Below, piece after piece: positions 53,766 through 62,009 of a stretch of DNA of 64,000 nt. A program made the position numbers and the translations under genes. Position 1 is the first letter of the stretch; every line of letters begins with the position of its first letter. Under the pieces are notes generated by a model that was not told the origin of the DNA, made no database searches, and was given only the letters and a program-made list of their open reading frames with translations. This DNA comes from Accumulibacter sp. (GTDB taxonomy: Bacteria; Pseudomonadota; Gammaproteobacteria; Burkholderiales; Rhodocyclaceae), in NCBI GenBank assembly GCA_024235695.1, contig JACKLX010000010.1, positions 62,001-126,000 on the forward strand, written 5' to 3'.

Positions 53766-54350
53766 TCACCGTCCTGGTCCGGTCGCGGTCGACCGGGGTG
53801 GTCGCCGCGCGCGATGCCGCCGCCACAGCCAGAACGCCAGGCCAGACGCCACGATGACCGCCAGTACCAGTTCCTCGACGGACTTCAGGTCGTCGATCAC
53901 GGCGTTGATCGCGGCCCCGAAGGCGTATCCGGCGCCACTGATCAGCGCCGCCCAAAGCGCCGCACCGGCGACGTTGAGCAGCGCGAAGCGCAGCAGCGGC
54001 ACCTTGCTGGCGCCGAGCAGCAGCGGGCCGGCGATGCGCAGGCCGTAGAGGAAGCGCACGCCGAGGATGAAGATCACGTCGTGCGCTTGCAGCAGCCGAT
54101 CGATGCGCGGCTGCTGCAGCGCCAGCGCCGGGAAGCGCTGCAGCAGCGCCGCCCCCTGCCAGCGACCGAGCAGAAAGGCGATCTGGTCGCCCAGCGTCGC
54201 GCCAAGCATTGCCACCAGGGCCACCAGCCGCCAGTCGAGCAAGCCGCGGTGGGCGGCAAAGCCGGCGGCGATCAGAATCGTCTCGCCTTCGAGCAGCGTG
54301 CCGACGAAGACGGCCAGATAGCCGTAAGAGGCGACGAAGGCGCTGATCAT
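53766..54350 (-). CDS. DedA-family membrane protein, last gene of the arn run
   Basis: The 194-residue protein has the DedA/SNARE-associated pattern: FVGTLLEGETILIAAGFAAHRG, GATLGDQIAFLLGRWQG, then FGVRFLYGLRIAGPLLLGASKVPLLRFALLNVAGAALWA with the conserved Arg residues. DedA proteins include undecaprenyl-phosphate flippases, and one is required for colistin resistance in Burkholderia. It is the last gene of the arn run, 64 bp after arnD, so recycling of the undecaprenyl carrier used for aminoarabinose transfer is a plausible role. Convergent with the LTA-synthase-like gene. Confidence 0.9.
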   Translation of the reverse strand: MISAFVASYGYLAVFVGTLLEGETILIAAGFAAHRGLLDWRLVALVAMLGATLGDQIAFLLGRWQGAALLQRFPALALQQPRIDRLLQAHDVIFILGVRFLYGLRIAGPLLLGASKVPLLRFALLNVAGAALWAALISGAGYAFGAAINAVIDDLKSVEELVLAVIVASGLAFWLWRRHRARRPPRSTATGPGR

Positions 54351-54414
54351 CGCTGCTCGCCTTGGCGGTGCCGGCCGACCCGGGTGTCGCTTGCGGCTGG
54401 CAGCTCGGCCGCCT

Positions 54415-55338
54415 TCAGACGACGCGCCTGGCGAGGAACTCGTCGCCCTGCAGCAGCAGTTCGCCCGAGCGGCCCGGCACGGTGCCCCAGACGACCTCGT
54501 GGCGTGGCAGTCGGTCGAGGTCGAGCCGATCGCGGAGGGCGCGCAGGGTGCTCAGCGCATAGCCTTGCTGCCGCCAACCGAGCAGCAGCTTGTCGAGTAC
54601 CGGCAGCAGTTTCATGCCCTCGAGCTCGGCGTGCAGGGTGAACACGTGGCCGCTGGCGGGAGCCTCGCTGGTCAGCGCCAGCAGGTGTTGGTGGACGTTG
54701 CCTTCGTCGATGCCGTCGATGCCGATCAGTTCGTCGAGCGTCGGCAGGGTCGTCGGCAGTTGCGGGCAGTTCACGATTTCGGCGTTCCACACCGGCATGA
54801 AGGGGTGGCTGCCGCGGCAGTCGGAAGCATGGCTGAATCCCAGGCGCTGCGTCAGACGCAAGGCCTGTCCGTTCATCTGCCAGCCGGCAGCGCCATGGAC
54901 GGTCGCCGACTCGCCGAAGATCTCCCGGTAGCGCCCGCCGGCGAGGTCCATTTCGCGTTCGGTCCAGCGAACGTTGGCGCGACGCACGCCGTCCTGCCAG
55001 CGGATATGGTCCCAGCAGTGAATGCCGGTTTCGAAACCGGCATCGCGGACGCCGCGCAGGATGTCGGCGCAGCGGCGGCCGATATCCGGGCCCGGCAGTA
55101 GCGTGCCGTACAGCAGCGTCTTCAGGCCGTAGTGCGAGACCACCGAGGTTCGCGACACTTTTTGCATGAAGCCGCGCCGGAAGGCACGTTTGATCGCGCG
55201 ACCGGTGTGGTCGGGCCCGAGCGAGAACAGGAAGCTGGCGTTGGCGTCGTGCTGGCGCAACAGGTCGACCAGACGCGGCACGCCGATCAGCGTGCCGCGG
55301 TAGGTGTCGACGTCGATCTTGAGGACCAGCGCGGGCAT
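54415..55338 (-). CDS. arnD: ArnD-like 4-deoxy-4-formamido-L-arabinose-phosphoundecaprenol deformylase
   Basis: The 307-residue NodB-type polysaccharide deacetylase has the catalytic/metal Asp-Asp in LKIDVDTYRGT at the start, the His-containing FETGIHCWDHIRWQD near residue 105, and a downstream HASDCRGSHPFMP. This matches ArnD, which removes the formyl group from undecaprenyl-linked 4-formamido-arabinose. The ATG at 55338 sits 5 bp after the ArnA dehydrogenase stop. Order within the operon is consistent with the pathway. Confidence 0.9.
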   Translation of the reverse strand: MPALVLKIDVDTYRGTLIGVPRLVDLLRQHDANASFLFSLGPDHTGRAIKRAFRRGFMQKVSRTSVVSHYGLKTLLYGTLLPGPDIGRRCADILRGVRDAGFETGIHCWDHIRWQDGVRRANVRWTEREMDLAGGRYREIFGESATVHGAAGWQMNGQALRLTQRLGFSHASDCRGSHPFMPVWNAEIVNCPQLPTTLPTLDELIGIDGIDEGNVHQHLLALTSEAPASGHVFTLHAELEGMKLLPVLDKLLLGWRQQGYALSTLRALRDRLDLDRLPRHEVVWGTVPGRSGELLLQGDEFLARRVV

Positions 55339-55343
55339 CGCCC

Positions 55344-56387
55344 TCAGTCCATCAACTGGCGGGCGGCGGCGACGTCGCTGCGGTAGGCGTCGAAGATGCC
55401 GCGCAGCGCGTCCGCGAAGCTGACCGTCGGCTGCCAGTCGAGGTCGGCCATGGTGTTGGCGATCTTCGGCACGCGGTGCTGGGTGTCCTGGTAGCCCTTG
55501 CCGTAGTACTCGGCAGAAGTGGTCTCGAGCACCTTCACCCGCGCTGCGGATTCGGCGTATTCCGGGTACTGCCTGGCGAGGTCGAGCATCAGCGTCGCCA
55601 GCTCGCGGATCGAGTAGTTGTTCTGCGGGTTGCCGATGTTGTAGATCTTGCCGTTGGCGACGTCGTCCGGGTTGTCGATGATCTTCATCAGCGCATCGAT
55701 GCCGTCGCTGACATAGGTGAAGGAGCGCTTCTGGGTGCCACCGTCGACCAGCTTGATCGGTTCGCCGCGAACGATGTGGCCGAGGAACTGGGTGATCACC
55801 CGCGACGAGCCTTCCTTTGGCGTGTGGATCGAATCGAGCCCGGGGCCGATCCAGTTGAACGGCCGGAACAGCGTGTACTGCAAGCCCTCCTGCTGGCCGT
55901 AGGCGTGGATCACGCGATCCATCATCTGCTTGGCGCAGGCGTAGATCCAGCGCGGCTTGTTGATCGGGCCGTAGATCAGCGGCGAGCTTTCCGGGTCGAA
56001 TTCGGGGTCCTGGCTCATCCCGTAGACTTCCGACGTCGATGGGAAGACGACCCGTTTCTTGTACCTGACGGCGTGGCGGATGATCGGCAGGTTGGCCTCG
56101 AAGTCGAGCTCGAAGACGCGCAGCGGTTCGGTGACGTAGGTCGCCGGCGTGGCGATGGCGACCAGCGGCAGGATCACGTCGCACTTGCGGACGTGGTACT
56201 CGATCCACTCCTTGCTGATCATGATGTCGCCCTCGAAGAAATGGAAGCGCGGATCGTCGAGCAGGTCGGATACCCGTTCGCTGTTGATGTCCATGCCGTA
56301 GACCTGCCAGTCGGTGCTGGCCAGGATCCGTTGCGAGAGGTGGTGACCGATGAAGCCGTTGACGCCGAGAATGAGAACTTTTTTCAT
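55344..56387 (-). CDS. arnA: UDP-glucuronate oxidative decarboxylase (ArnA C-terminal-domain type)
   Basis: The 347-residue short-chain dehydrogenase/epimerase-fold enzyme has the NAD motif GVNGFIGHHL at the N-terminus and VFPSTSEVYGMS with Ser/Thr. The catalytic Tyr-x-x-x-Lys is in WIYACAKQMMDRV, and FRPFNWIGPGLDSI follows. It corresponds to the C-terminal half of the fused ArnA, which oxidises UDP-glucuronate to the 4-keto-pentose. Here it is a separate gene, downstream of the formyltransferase gene by 5 bp. The 347-residue length is complete for the single domain. Confidence 0.95.
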   Translation of the reverse strand: MKKVLILGVNGFIGHHLSQRILASTDWQVYGMDINSERVSDLLDDPRFHFFEGDIMISKEWIEYHVRKCDVILPLVAIATPATYVTEPLRVFELDFEANLPIIRHAVRYKKRVVFPSTSEVYGMSQDPEFDPESSPLIYGPINKPRWIYACAKQMMDRVIHAYGQQEGLQYTLFRPFNWIGPGLDSIHTPKEGSSRVITQFLGHIVRGEPIKLVDGGTQKRSFTYVSDGIDALMKIIDNPDDVANGKIYNIGNPQNNYSIRELATLMLDLARQYPEYAESAARVKVLETTSAEYYGKGYQDTQHRVPKIANTMADLDWQPTVSFADALRGIFDAYRSDVAAARQLMD

Positions 56388-56392
56388 GAGGA

Positions 56393-57331
56393 TCAGACCA
56401 GAAGAGGGATGGGGTTTTGGCCCAGTCGGGCAGGCAAGGCGGCGGGGGCGATGGCCTCGCCGTCCAGTTCGAGCGCAAGGATTCGCAGCACGCCGCCGTC
56501 GGCACAACGGGCCAGCAGCCGGTTTCCTTCGGCATACAACTCGGGTCCGGCGCTGTGCGGCCGGGCGTCACGCGGCCGCGCCAGACTGCGGCTGATGACG
56601 ATGCGCCGGTTGCCGAGTTCGAAGAAGGCACCCGGGTACGGCGGCGCAACGGCGCGGATCAGGTTATGCACCACGGCCGCCGGCTGCCGCCAGTCGATGC
56701 GACCATCCTCGGCCTGGCGGCCGCCGAAATAGCTGCCGGCGCCGAGCTCGGGCAGCAGCAGCGGCGCGGTGCCGGCGAGCAACTCGGGCAGCACCCGGTC
56801 GAGCAGCAGCTCGGCGGCCACGGTGACCTTGGCGAAGACCTCGCCAGCCGTGTCGTCGGGCAGGATCGGCACCGCCTGGCGGCCGACGATCTCGCCGGCA
56901 TCGGGCTTTTCGACCATCCGGTGCAGGGTCGCGCCGGTTTCCCGCTCGCCGTGGATCAGCGCCCAGTTCACCGGCACGCGGCCGCGGTAGCGCGGCAGCA
57001 GCGAGCCGTGCATGTTGTAGCCACCGTGGGTGGCGAGCGCCAGCAGCGCCGGCGAGAGCATCAGCCGGTAATAGAAGGAGAAGAAGAAAGCGGGCTGCAG
57101 TGCCTGAACGCGGGCGATGAACTCGGGGCTGTTGGGGTCCGCTGGCGTGGCGACCGGCAGGTCGTAGTCGCCGGCCAGGTCGGCCACCCGTTCGAACCAG
57201 ATGTTCTCGGCCGGATTGTCGCGGTGGGTCACCACCAGCGCCACGTCCACGCCGTGCGCCAGGAGAACGCGCAGGCAGCGCGCGCCGACGTTGTGGTAGG
57301 CAAAGACCACCGCCCGCGGCGGCGGCGTCAC
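56393..57331 (-). CDS. arnA: formyltransferase (ArnA N-terminal-domain type)
   Basis: The 312-residue 10-formyltetrahydrofolate-dependent formyltransferase has AVVFAYHNVGARCLRVLL at the start, the catalytic Asn and His in GYNMHGSLLPRYRGRVPVNWALIHGE, and Asp in VEKPDAGEIVGRQ. This is the N-terminal domain of ArnA, which N-formylates UDP-4-amino-arabinose. The start is a GTG overlapping the arnC stop (GTGA). The C-terminal domain (FMT_C-like) covers about 210-305. Separate ArnA halves in the same order as the fused protein. Confidence 0.93.
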   Translation of the reverse strand: MTPPPRAVVFAYHNVGARCLRVLLAHGVDVALVVTHRDNPAENIWFERVADLAGDYDLPVATPADPNSPEFIARVQALQPAFFFSFYYRLMLSPALLALATHGGYNMHGSLLPRYRGRVPVNWALIHGERETGATLHRMVEKPDAGEIVGRQAVPILPDDTAGEVFAKVTVAAELLLDRVLPELLAGTAPLLLPELGAGSYFGGRQAEDGRIDWRQPAAVVHNLIRAVAPPYPGAFFELGNRRIVISRSLARPRDARPHSAGPELYAEGNRLLARCADGGVLRILALELDGEAIAPAALPARLGQNPIPLLV

Positions 57332-58266
57332 GGCTGACGTTCCAGTACCGCGTCGATCAGGTAGCGCGGCCGGTGACGCACCTGCAGATAGACCCGGCCG
57401 ACGTACTCGCCGAGCAGGCCGATACCGAACAGCGCCAGGCCGATCAGGAAGAACATCAGCGCGAAGAGGGTGAACAGCCCCTCGGCTTCGGGGCCGACGA
57501 TCAGGCGGCGAACGATCAGCAGTACGAACAGGGCCGCCGAGCCCAGCGAGACCAGGATGCCGAGCATCGAGAACCATTGCAGCGGCACCAGGGAAAAGCC
57601 GGTCATCAGGTCGAAGTTGAGGCGGATCAGGCTGTAGATCGAGTACTTGGACTCGCCGGCGGCGCGCTCCTCGTGCTCGACGATCACTTCGGTCGGCCTG
57701 GCGGCAAAGGTATAGGCCAGCGCCGGGATGAAGGTGCTGACTTCCTTGCACGAATTGATCGTCTCCACCACCCGCCGCGAATAGGCGCGCAGCATGTTGC
57801 CCTGGTCGGTGATGCGGATGCGGGTAGTCTTCTCGCGCAGGTGGTTCATCAGCCTCGAGGCGGCGCTGCGAAAAGCGTTGTCCTGGCGCTGGCGGCGGAT
57901 GCTGCCGACGTAGTCGTGGCCCTCGTGCATCTTGGCGATCACCTTGCGGATCTCTTCGGGGGGATTCTGCAGATCGGCGTCGAGGGTGACGATGATCTGG
58001 CCACGGGCGTATTCGAAGCCGGCCAGGATCGCCATGTGCTGGCCGGCGTTGGCGGCCAGCAGGATGACCCGGGTGACCTCGGGGCGCTGCTCGAACTGCT
58101 CGCGCAGCAGCGCCGCCGAGCGGTCGCTGCTGCCGTCGTTGATGAAGATCACTTCGTAGCTCGTGCCGAGCGCGTCGAGCGCCGGGTAGAGGCGGGCGAA
58201 GAGCGGTGGCAGGCCGTCCTCTTCGTTGTACACGGGGATCACGACGGAGATCTCGGGAATGATCAT
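57328..58266 (-). CDS. arnC: undecaprenyl-phosphate 4-deoxy-4-formamido-L-arabinose transferase ArnC
   Basis: The 312-residue family 2 glycosyltransferase has the N-terminal ISVVIPVYNEEDGLP, FINDGSSDRS and IIVTLDADLQNPPEEI, then DQGNMLRAYSRRVVE and ESKYSIYSLIRLNFDLMTGFS. Two transmembrane segments lie at about 235-257 and 268-292. It moves formamido-arabinose from UDP to undecaprenyl phosphate at the inner face of the membrane. The ATG at 58266 is 11 bp after the arnB stop and its own stop overlaps the formyltransferase GTG. Confidence 0.95.
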   Translation of the reverse strand: MIIPEISVVIPVYNEEDGLPPLFARLYPALDALGTSYEVIFINDGSSDRSAALLREQFEQRPEVTRVILLAANAGQHMAILAGFEYARGQIIVTLDADLQNPPEEIRKVIAKMHEGHDYVGSIRRQRQDNAFRSAASRLMNHLREKTTRIRITDQGNMLRAYSRRVVETINSCKEVSTFIPALAYTFAARPTEVIVEHEERAAGESKYSIYSLIRLNFDLMTGFSLVPLQWFSMLGILVSLGSAALFVLLIVRRLIVGPEAEGLFTLFALMFFLIGLALFGIGLLGEYVGRVYLQVRHRPRYLIDAVLERQP

Positions 58267-58277
58267 CGGTTTATCGC

Positions 58278-59390
58278 TCAGGGTTTGAGGACGGCACGCA
58301 GGGCGCGGCAGACGCGGTCGACGTCGGCCTCGCTCATCGCCGGGAAAAGCGGCAGTGTAACGGTTCTGGCGCCGACGCTCTCGGCATGCGGGAACTGGCC
58401 GGCCCTGAAACCCAGCCCGCGGTAGAGCGAGAAGAGGTGCAGCGCCGGGTAATGGACGCCGACGCCGATCCCCTGTTGGCGCATCGCGGCGATGAAAGCG
58501 CCGCGGTCGCAAGCCGCCGGCAGCAGCGGCTGGAACATGTGCCAGTTGCAGTTGGCGAAGTCGGCCGGCGGCAGCTCGAGTGCCAGCGCCGGATCGAGTC
58601 GTTCGAAGTAGAGCCGTGCCAGCGCCCGGCGTCGGGCAGTGAATTCGTCGAGGTGCCTGAGCTGTCCGAGGCCGACCGCGGCGGCGACGTCGGTGAGATT
58701 GAACTTGCCGCCGAGCAGGTCCACGTCCATGCTGCCGTCGGCAAAGCGCTGGACGCCCTGCAGGCGCCGTCGCTCGCACAGTGCCGGATCGATGTCTGCC
58801 GGCAGCACCAGCGCGCCGCCCTCGCAGGTCGTCAGGTTCTTGTTGGCGTGGAAGCTGAAGGAGACGAAGTCGCCGCTGCTGCCGATCGCCTTGCCGTTCC
58901 ACGAGGCGCCGATCGACTGCGCGGCGTCCTCGACGACACGCAGCCGGTGCCGCCCGGCGATCGCATAGAGCCGGTCGCGGTCGACCGGCAGGCCGGCCAG
59001 GTCCACCGGCATCAGCGCGCGGGTTCGCGGCGTGATCGCCGCCTCGATGCGTTCGAGGTCGATGTTGCGCGTCGCCGGGTCGATGTCCACCAGCACCGGC
59101 GTCGCGCCGACTTCGAGAATCACGTTGGCCGTCGCCACCCAGGTCAGCGGCGTCGTGATCACCTCGTCGCCGGCGCCGATTCCGGCCAGGCGCAGCGCCA
59201 CTTCCAGCGTCGCGGTGCCGGAGTTGAAGGCGCGCACCGGGCGACCGCCGCAGAGCTCCGCGAGCGCCGCTTCGAAAGCCTGCACCTTCGGGCCGCTGGT
59301 GATCCAGCCCGAGCGCAGCACCGCGCAGACCGCGGCGATCGTCTCCTCGTCGATCGACGGGCGGGTGATCGGCAGCAGCGGTGCGCTCAC
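58278..59390 (-). CDS. arnB: UDP-4-amino-4-deoxy-L-arabinose aminotransferase ArnB
   Basis: The 370-residue PLP-dependent DegT/DnrJ/EryC1/StrS-family aminotransferase has GTATLEVALRLAGIGAGDEVITTPLTWVATAN near residue 60. The PLP lysine is in SFHANKNLTTCEGGALV, and ALAAAVGLGQLRHLDEF-type and GVGVHYPALHLFSLYR blocks follow. It adds the amino group from glutamate to the UDP-4-keto-pentose. It starts with a GTG at 59390 overlapping the stop of the SMR-type gene. The 370 residues fit the family (about 380). Confidence 0.94.
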   Translation of the reverse strand: MSAPLLPITRPSIDEETIAAVCAVLRSGWITSGPKVQAFEAALAELCGGRPVRAFNSGTATLEVALRLAGIGAGDEVITTPLTWVATANVILEVGATPVLVDIDPATRNIDLERIEAAITPRTRALMPVDLAGLPVDRDRLYAIAGRHRLRVVEDAAQSIGASWNGKAIGSSGDFVSFSFHANKNLTTCEGGALVLPADIDPALCERRRLQGVQRFADGSMDVDLLGGKFNLTDVAAAVGLGQLRHLDEFTARRRALARLYFERLDPALALELPPADFANCNWHMFQPLLPAACDRGAFIAAMRQQGIGVGVHYPALHLFSLYRGLGFRAGQFPHAESVGARTVTLPLFPAMSEADVDRVCRALRAVLKP

Positions 59391-59758
59391 GAGTTGGCCA
59401 CCAGCACGACGCCGATGATGATGAAAGCGATGCCGAGCATCTTCTGCAGCACGAGAATCTCGCCGAACCAGTAGTGGGCGATCAGCGCGTTGACGACGTA
59501 GCCAATCGACAGCATCGGGTAGGCGATGCTCACCGGCACGCGCGACAGCGCCATGATCCACACCACCACGCTGATCGCGTAGCACGCCAGGCCGCCGATG
59601 ATCGCCGGCTGGCCGGCGATCTTGATGCCGATCGGAATGACGTTGGCGAGCGCGAAGTCGAAGTGGCCGACGGCGTTGGTGCCGGCCTTGAGCAGCAACT
59701 GCGCCGCGGCGTTGAGCAGCACCCCGGTGAGGACCAGGGAAAAGGCGATGGGGGTCAT
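59387..59758 (-). CDS. ArnE/ArnF-like SMR-type flippase subunit
   Basis: The 123-residue protein has four transmembrane helices of the EamA/SMR type and a conserved SRVPVSIAYPMLSIGYVVNALIAHYWFGEIL. In E. coli the ArnE and ArnF pair flips undecaprenyl-P-L-Ara4N to the periplasm; only one such gene is present here, which may work as a homodimer. It lies 1 bp after arnT and overlaps arnB. A multidrug SMR function is possible but the operon argues for ArnE/F. Confidence 0.87.
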   Translation of the reverse strand: MTPIAFSLVLTGVLLNAAAQLLLKAGTNAVGHFDFALANVIPIGIKIAGQPAIIGGLACYAISVVVWIMALSRVPVSIAYPMLSIGYVVNALIAHYWFGEILVLQKMLGIAFIIIGVVLVANS

Positions 59759-59759
59759 G

Positions 59760-61520
59760 TCAGTTCGGGGCTCCGTTGCAGTCCGGGCGCACGGCCCGGT
59801 CATTCGGTGAAGGCGATGGCGTGCCGGTTGCCGCGGCGCCGGCCGTGCAGTCGCCGCGCGCATCGGTCAGCGGCGACGCCGTCGCCGTCGCCGCGGCCGG
59901 TTTTTCGGCCACGACGTACCGCCGGTCGCGGGCGATCTCGGCCATCGGCAGGCCTTCGGCGAACAGCCGGTCGAAGACGTCGATGGTCATCACCGCGTAG
60001 GCCTCTCGATCATCGTGCCAGCGCTGCTTGAACTCGTCGATCGTCGCGATCCACTTGTGCCGCTCCTGTGCGATGCCGAAGGACAGTTCGTTCTGTGTCT
60101 GGACCATGGTCAGCGTCCGCTGGATGTAGAAGGGCAGTGTCTGTTCGTAGTAGTCGACGCTGTAGAACGGCCGATCCGGCTGCAGGCGGGGCAGCGCCTG
60201 CGCGGCCAGACTCCTGGCCGAACTGAAAGTCGACAGGTGGTCGTGGCCGAGCAGGCCGGCGCTGGTGCTCAGGCACCCGCCGATCGCCAGTACCGTCGCG
60301 GCGGCAGCGTTGCGGTATTTCCAGACCAGCCAGGTCGCCAGCACGATGCTCGCCAGCGACAGCGCCGCCGCACCGAGCAGCCAGTTCAGCACGCCCTGCA
60401 GCATGGCCGGCGAGTACGACTCGCCGGCCAGGTTCAGCACCCGCGGCGCCGTCGCCAGCGCGACCACCGCCGCGACGGCCAGCACCGCCAGGTGGATCAA
60501 CCAGGCGCGCCGCGACAGACTGGCGATGTGACGGCCGCCGAGCAGCGCCAGCGCCGGAAAGACCGGCAGGATGTAAGGCGCCATCTTCGAACTCGAGACA
60601 CTGAAGAAGGCGAAGGTGGCGACGATCCACAGCAGCAGGAAGCGCTCCGGGTTGAAGCTGCCGGCGACCTGCTGGCCCCAGGACTTGAGCAGTGCGTGCA
60701 GCAGCAGCAGCGTCCAGGGCAGGGCGCCGAGCGCGTAAACAGCGAGGAAATACCAGGCCGGCTCGTCGCGGCGATGGACCTCGGTCAGGAAGCGATCGAA
60801 GTGCTCGTGGATGAAGAAGAACTGCGGAAACTCGGGATTGGCCAGCGAGACGGCGACGAACCACGGCGCGGCGATCGCCAGGAACAACAGCAGCCCGCTC
60901 ACCGGCGCCAGTTTCTTCCACGGCGACAGGTCGCGGTTGAGCAGCGTGTAGCCGAGCAGCGCAGCGCCGACCAGCACCAGCGCCACCAGGCCCTTCGAGA
61001 GGACCGCCAGCGCCAGGCCGGCCCAGGCCAGCAACATCCATCGTCGGCTGGCGCCACGCTCACCCTGCTGGGCAAACAGGAAACCGGTCCACGCCACCTG
61101 CAGGAAGAACGACAGCCCCATGTCGAGCGTGATCAGGTGGCCGAGAACGACGAACAGCAGCGAACTGGCGAGGATCGCCGCCGCCAGATGGCCAGCCATC
61201 GGCCCCCACAGCCGTTGGCCGGTCCACCAGGCGAGGACAATGCTCAGGAAGCCGGTCAGGGCCGGCCACAAGCGGGCGGTCCATTCGTCGATCCCGAAAA
61301 GCGTGTAGCCGGTCGCCGTTGCCCAGTACTGCAGCGCCGGCTTTTCGAAGTACTTGAAGTCGTTGAGCCGCGGTGTCAGCCAGTCGCCGCTGGCGACCAT
61401 CTCGCGCGGGATTTCAGCGTAACGACCCTCGTCGGGCCGTACCAGCGCACGCTGATCGAGCGTGCCGAACCAGACCGCGGCAAGCGCGATCCACAGGATC
61501 ACGATCAGGGGTCTGCTCAT
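59760..61520 (-). CDS. arnT: lipid A 4-amino-4-deoxy-L-arabinose transferase ArnT (GT83)
   Basis: The 586-residue integral membrane glycosyltransferase has about 12 N-terminal membrane segments and the first periplasmic loop LVRPDEGRYAEIPREMVASGDWLTPRLNDFKYFEKPALQYW-like pattern with the catalytic Asp-Glu pair. A periplasmic domain fills the C-terminus (VDYYEQTLPFYIQRTL). It transfers L-Ara4N from undecaprenyl phosphate to lipid A phosphates, giving resistance to polymyxin and other cationic peptides. First gene of a leftward run with arnE/F-like, arnB, arnC, split arnA, arnD and dedA. The last 40 residues are low complexity (Ala/Thr/Gly). Confidence 0.93.
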   Translation of the reverse strand: MSRPLIVILWIALAAVWFGTLDQRALVRPDEGRYAEIPREMVASGDWLTPRLNDFKYFEKPALQYWATATGYTLFGIDEWTARLWPALTGFLSIVLAWWTGQRLWGPMAGHLAAAILASSLLFVVLGHLITLDMGLSFFLQVAWTGFLFAQQGERGASRRWMLLAWAGLALAVLSKGLVALVLVGAALLGYTLLNRDLSPWKKLAPVSGLLLFLAIAAPWFVAVSLANPEFPQFFFIHEHFDRFLTEVHRRDEPAWYFLAVYALGALPWTLLLLHALLKSWGQQVAGSFNPERFLLLWIVATFAFFSVSSSKMAPYILPVFPALALLGGRHIASLSRRAWLIHLAVLAVAAVVALATAPRVLNLAGESYSPAMLQGVLNWLLGAAALSLASIVLATWLVWKYRNAAAATVLAIGGCLSTSAGLLGHDHLSTFSSARSLAAQALPRLQPDRPFYSVDYYEQTLPFYIQRTLTMVQTQNELSFGIAQERHKWIATIDEFKQRWHDDREAYAVMTIDVFDRLFAEGLPMAEIARDRRYVVAEKPAAATATASPLTDARGDCTAGAAATGTPSPSPNDRAVRPDCNGAPN

Positions 61521-62009
61521 TCGCTGTTCAGCGCACGGCGGGCGCGTGGTCTTGGCTGGCCGCGGCCAAGGGGCAATGACCAGGTGGGCGGCAGAGGCGG
61601 CAGCCGCCGAGCGGGCGAAGGTTCATCGGGGAGGTGTGGGATTCTGCGGGAGGAGAGGGGAGAAGCGTCGTATGCTGTGCCATCGGGCGCGATTATACAC
61701 TCGCGCCGCGTGGCCATTCCGCATCGCCAGGCGCGTCGGGGGCCGGCGGCCGGGGCCGTACAGCGCCGGAGCCGGTCGGGTGCCGGACCACCCGGCGGGC
61801 TGGACGGCTGCGCCGCCGTGCAACCGCTGGTCGACGGTCGGCGATGGCCTGAAGGCAGAGGCTGACATCGCCGCGATCACGCGGCGTTGGCCCAATGCTG
61901 ACGCCGGAAAAAGACTTGCGCGCGGGCCGATCAGGCGCAGAAAATGGCCACTCGCACGCCGGTTCCTTAGGCGCATGATTTGCCGGCTCTGACCGAGAGA
62001 GGCTGGTCC
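61521..62009. other. 489 bp divergent control region between arnT and cas3
   Basis: No supported gene. It should carry the promoters for the arn operon (leftward) and for cas3 (rightward). A leftward TATAAT is at 61697-61692; no convincing cas3 promoter was found. Confidence 0.6.
61692..61697 (-). promoter_or_regulatory. probable -10 element for the arn operon
   Basis: A perfect TATAAT reads leftwards 172 bp before the arnT start. The -35 at normal spacing is poor, as would fit an activator-dependent promoter (in enteric bacteria arn is controlled by PmrA). No regulator site was recognised. Confidence 0.4.
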
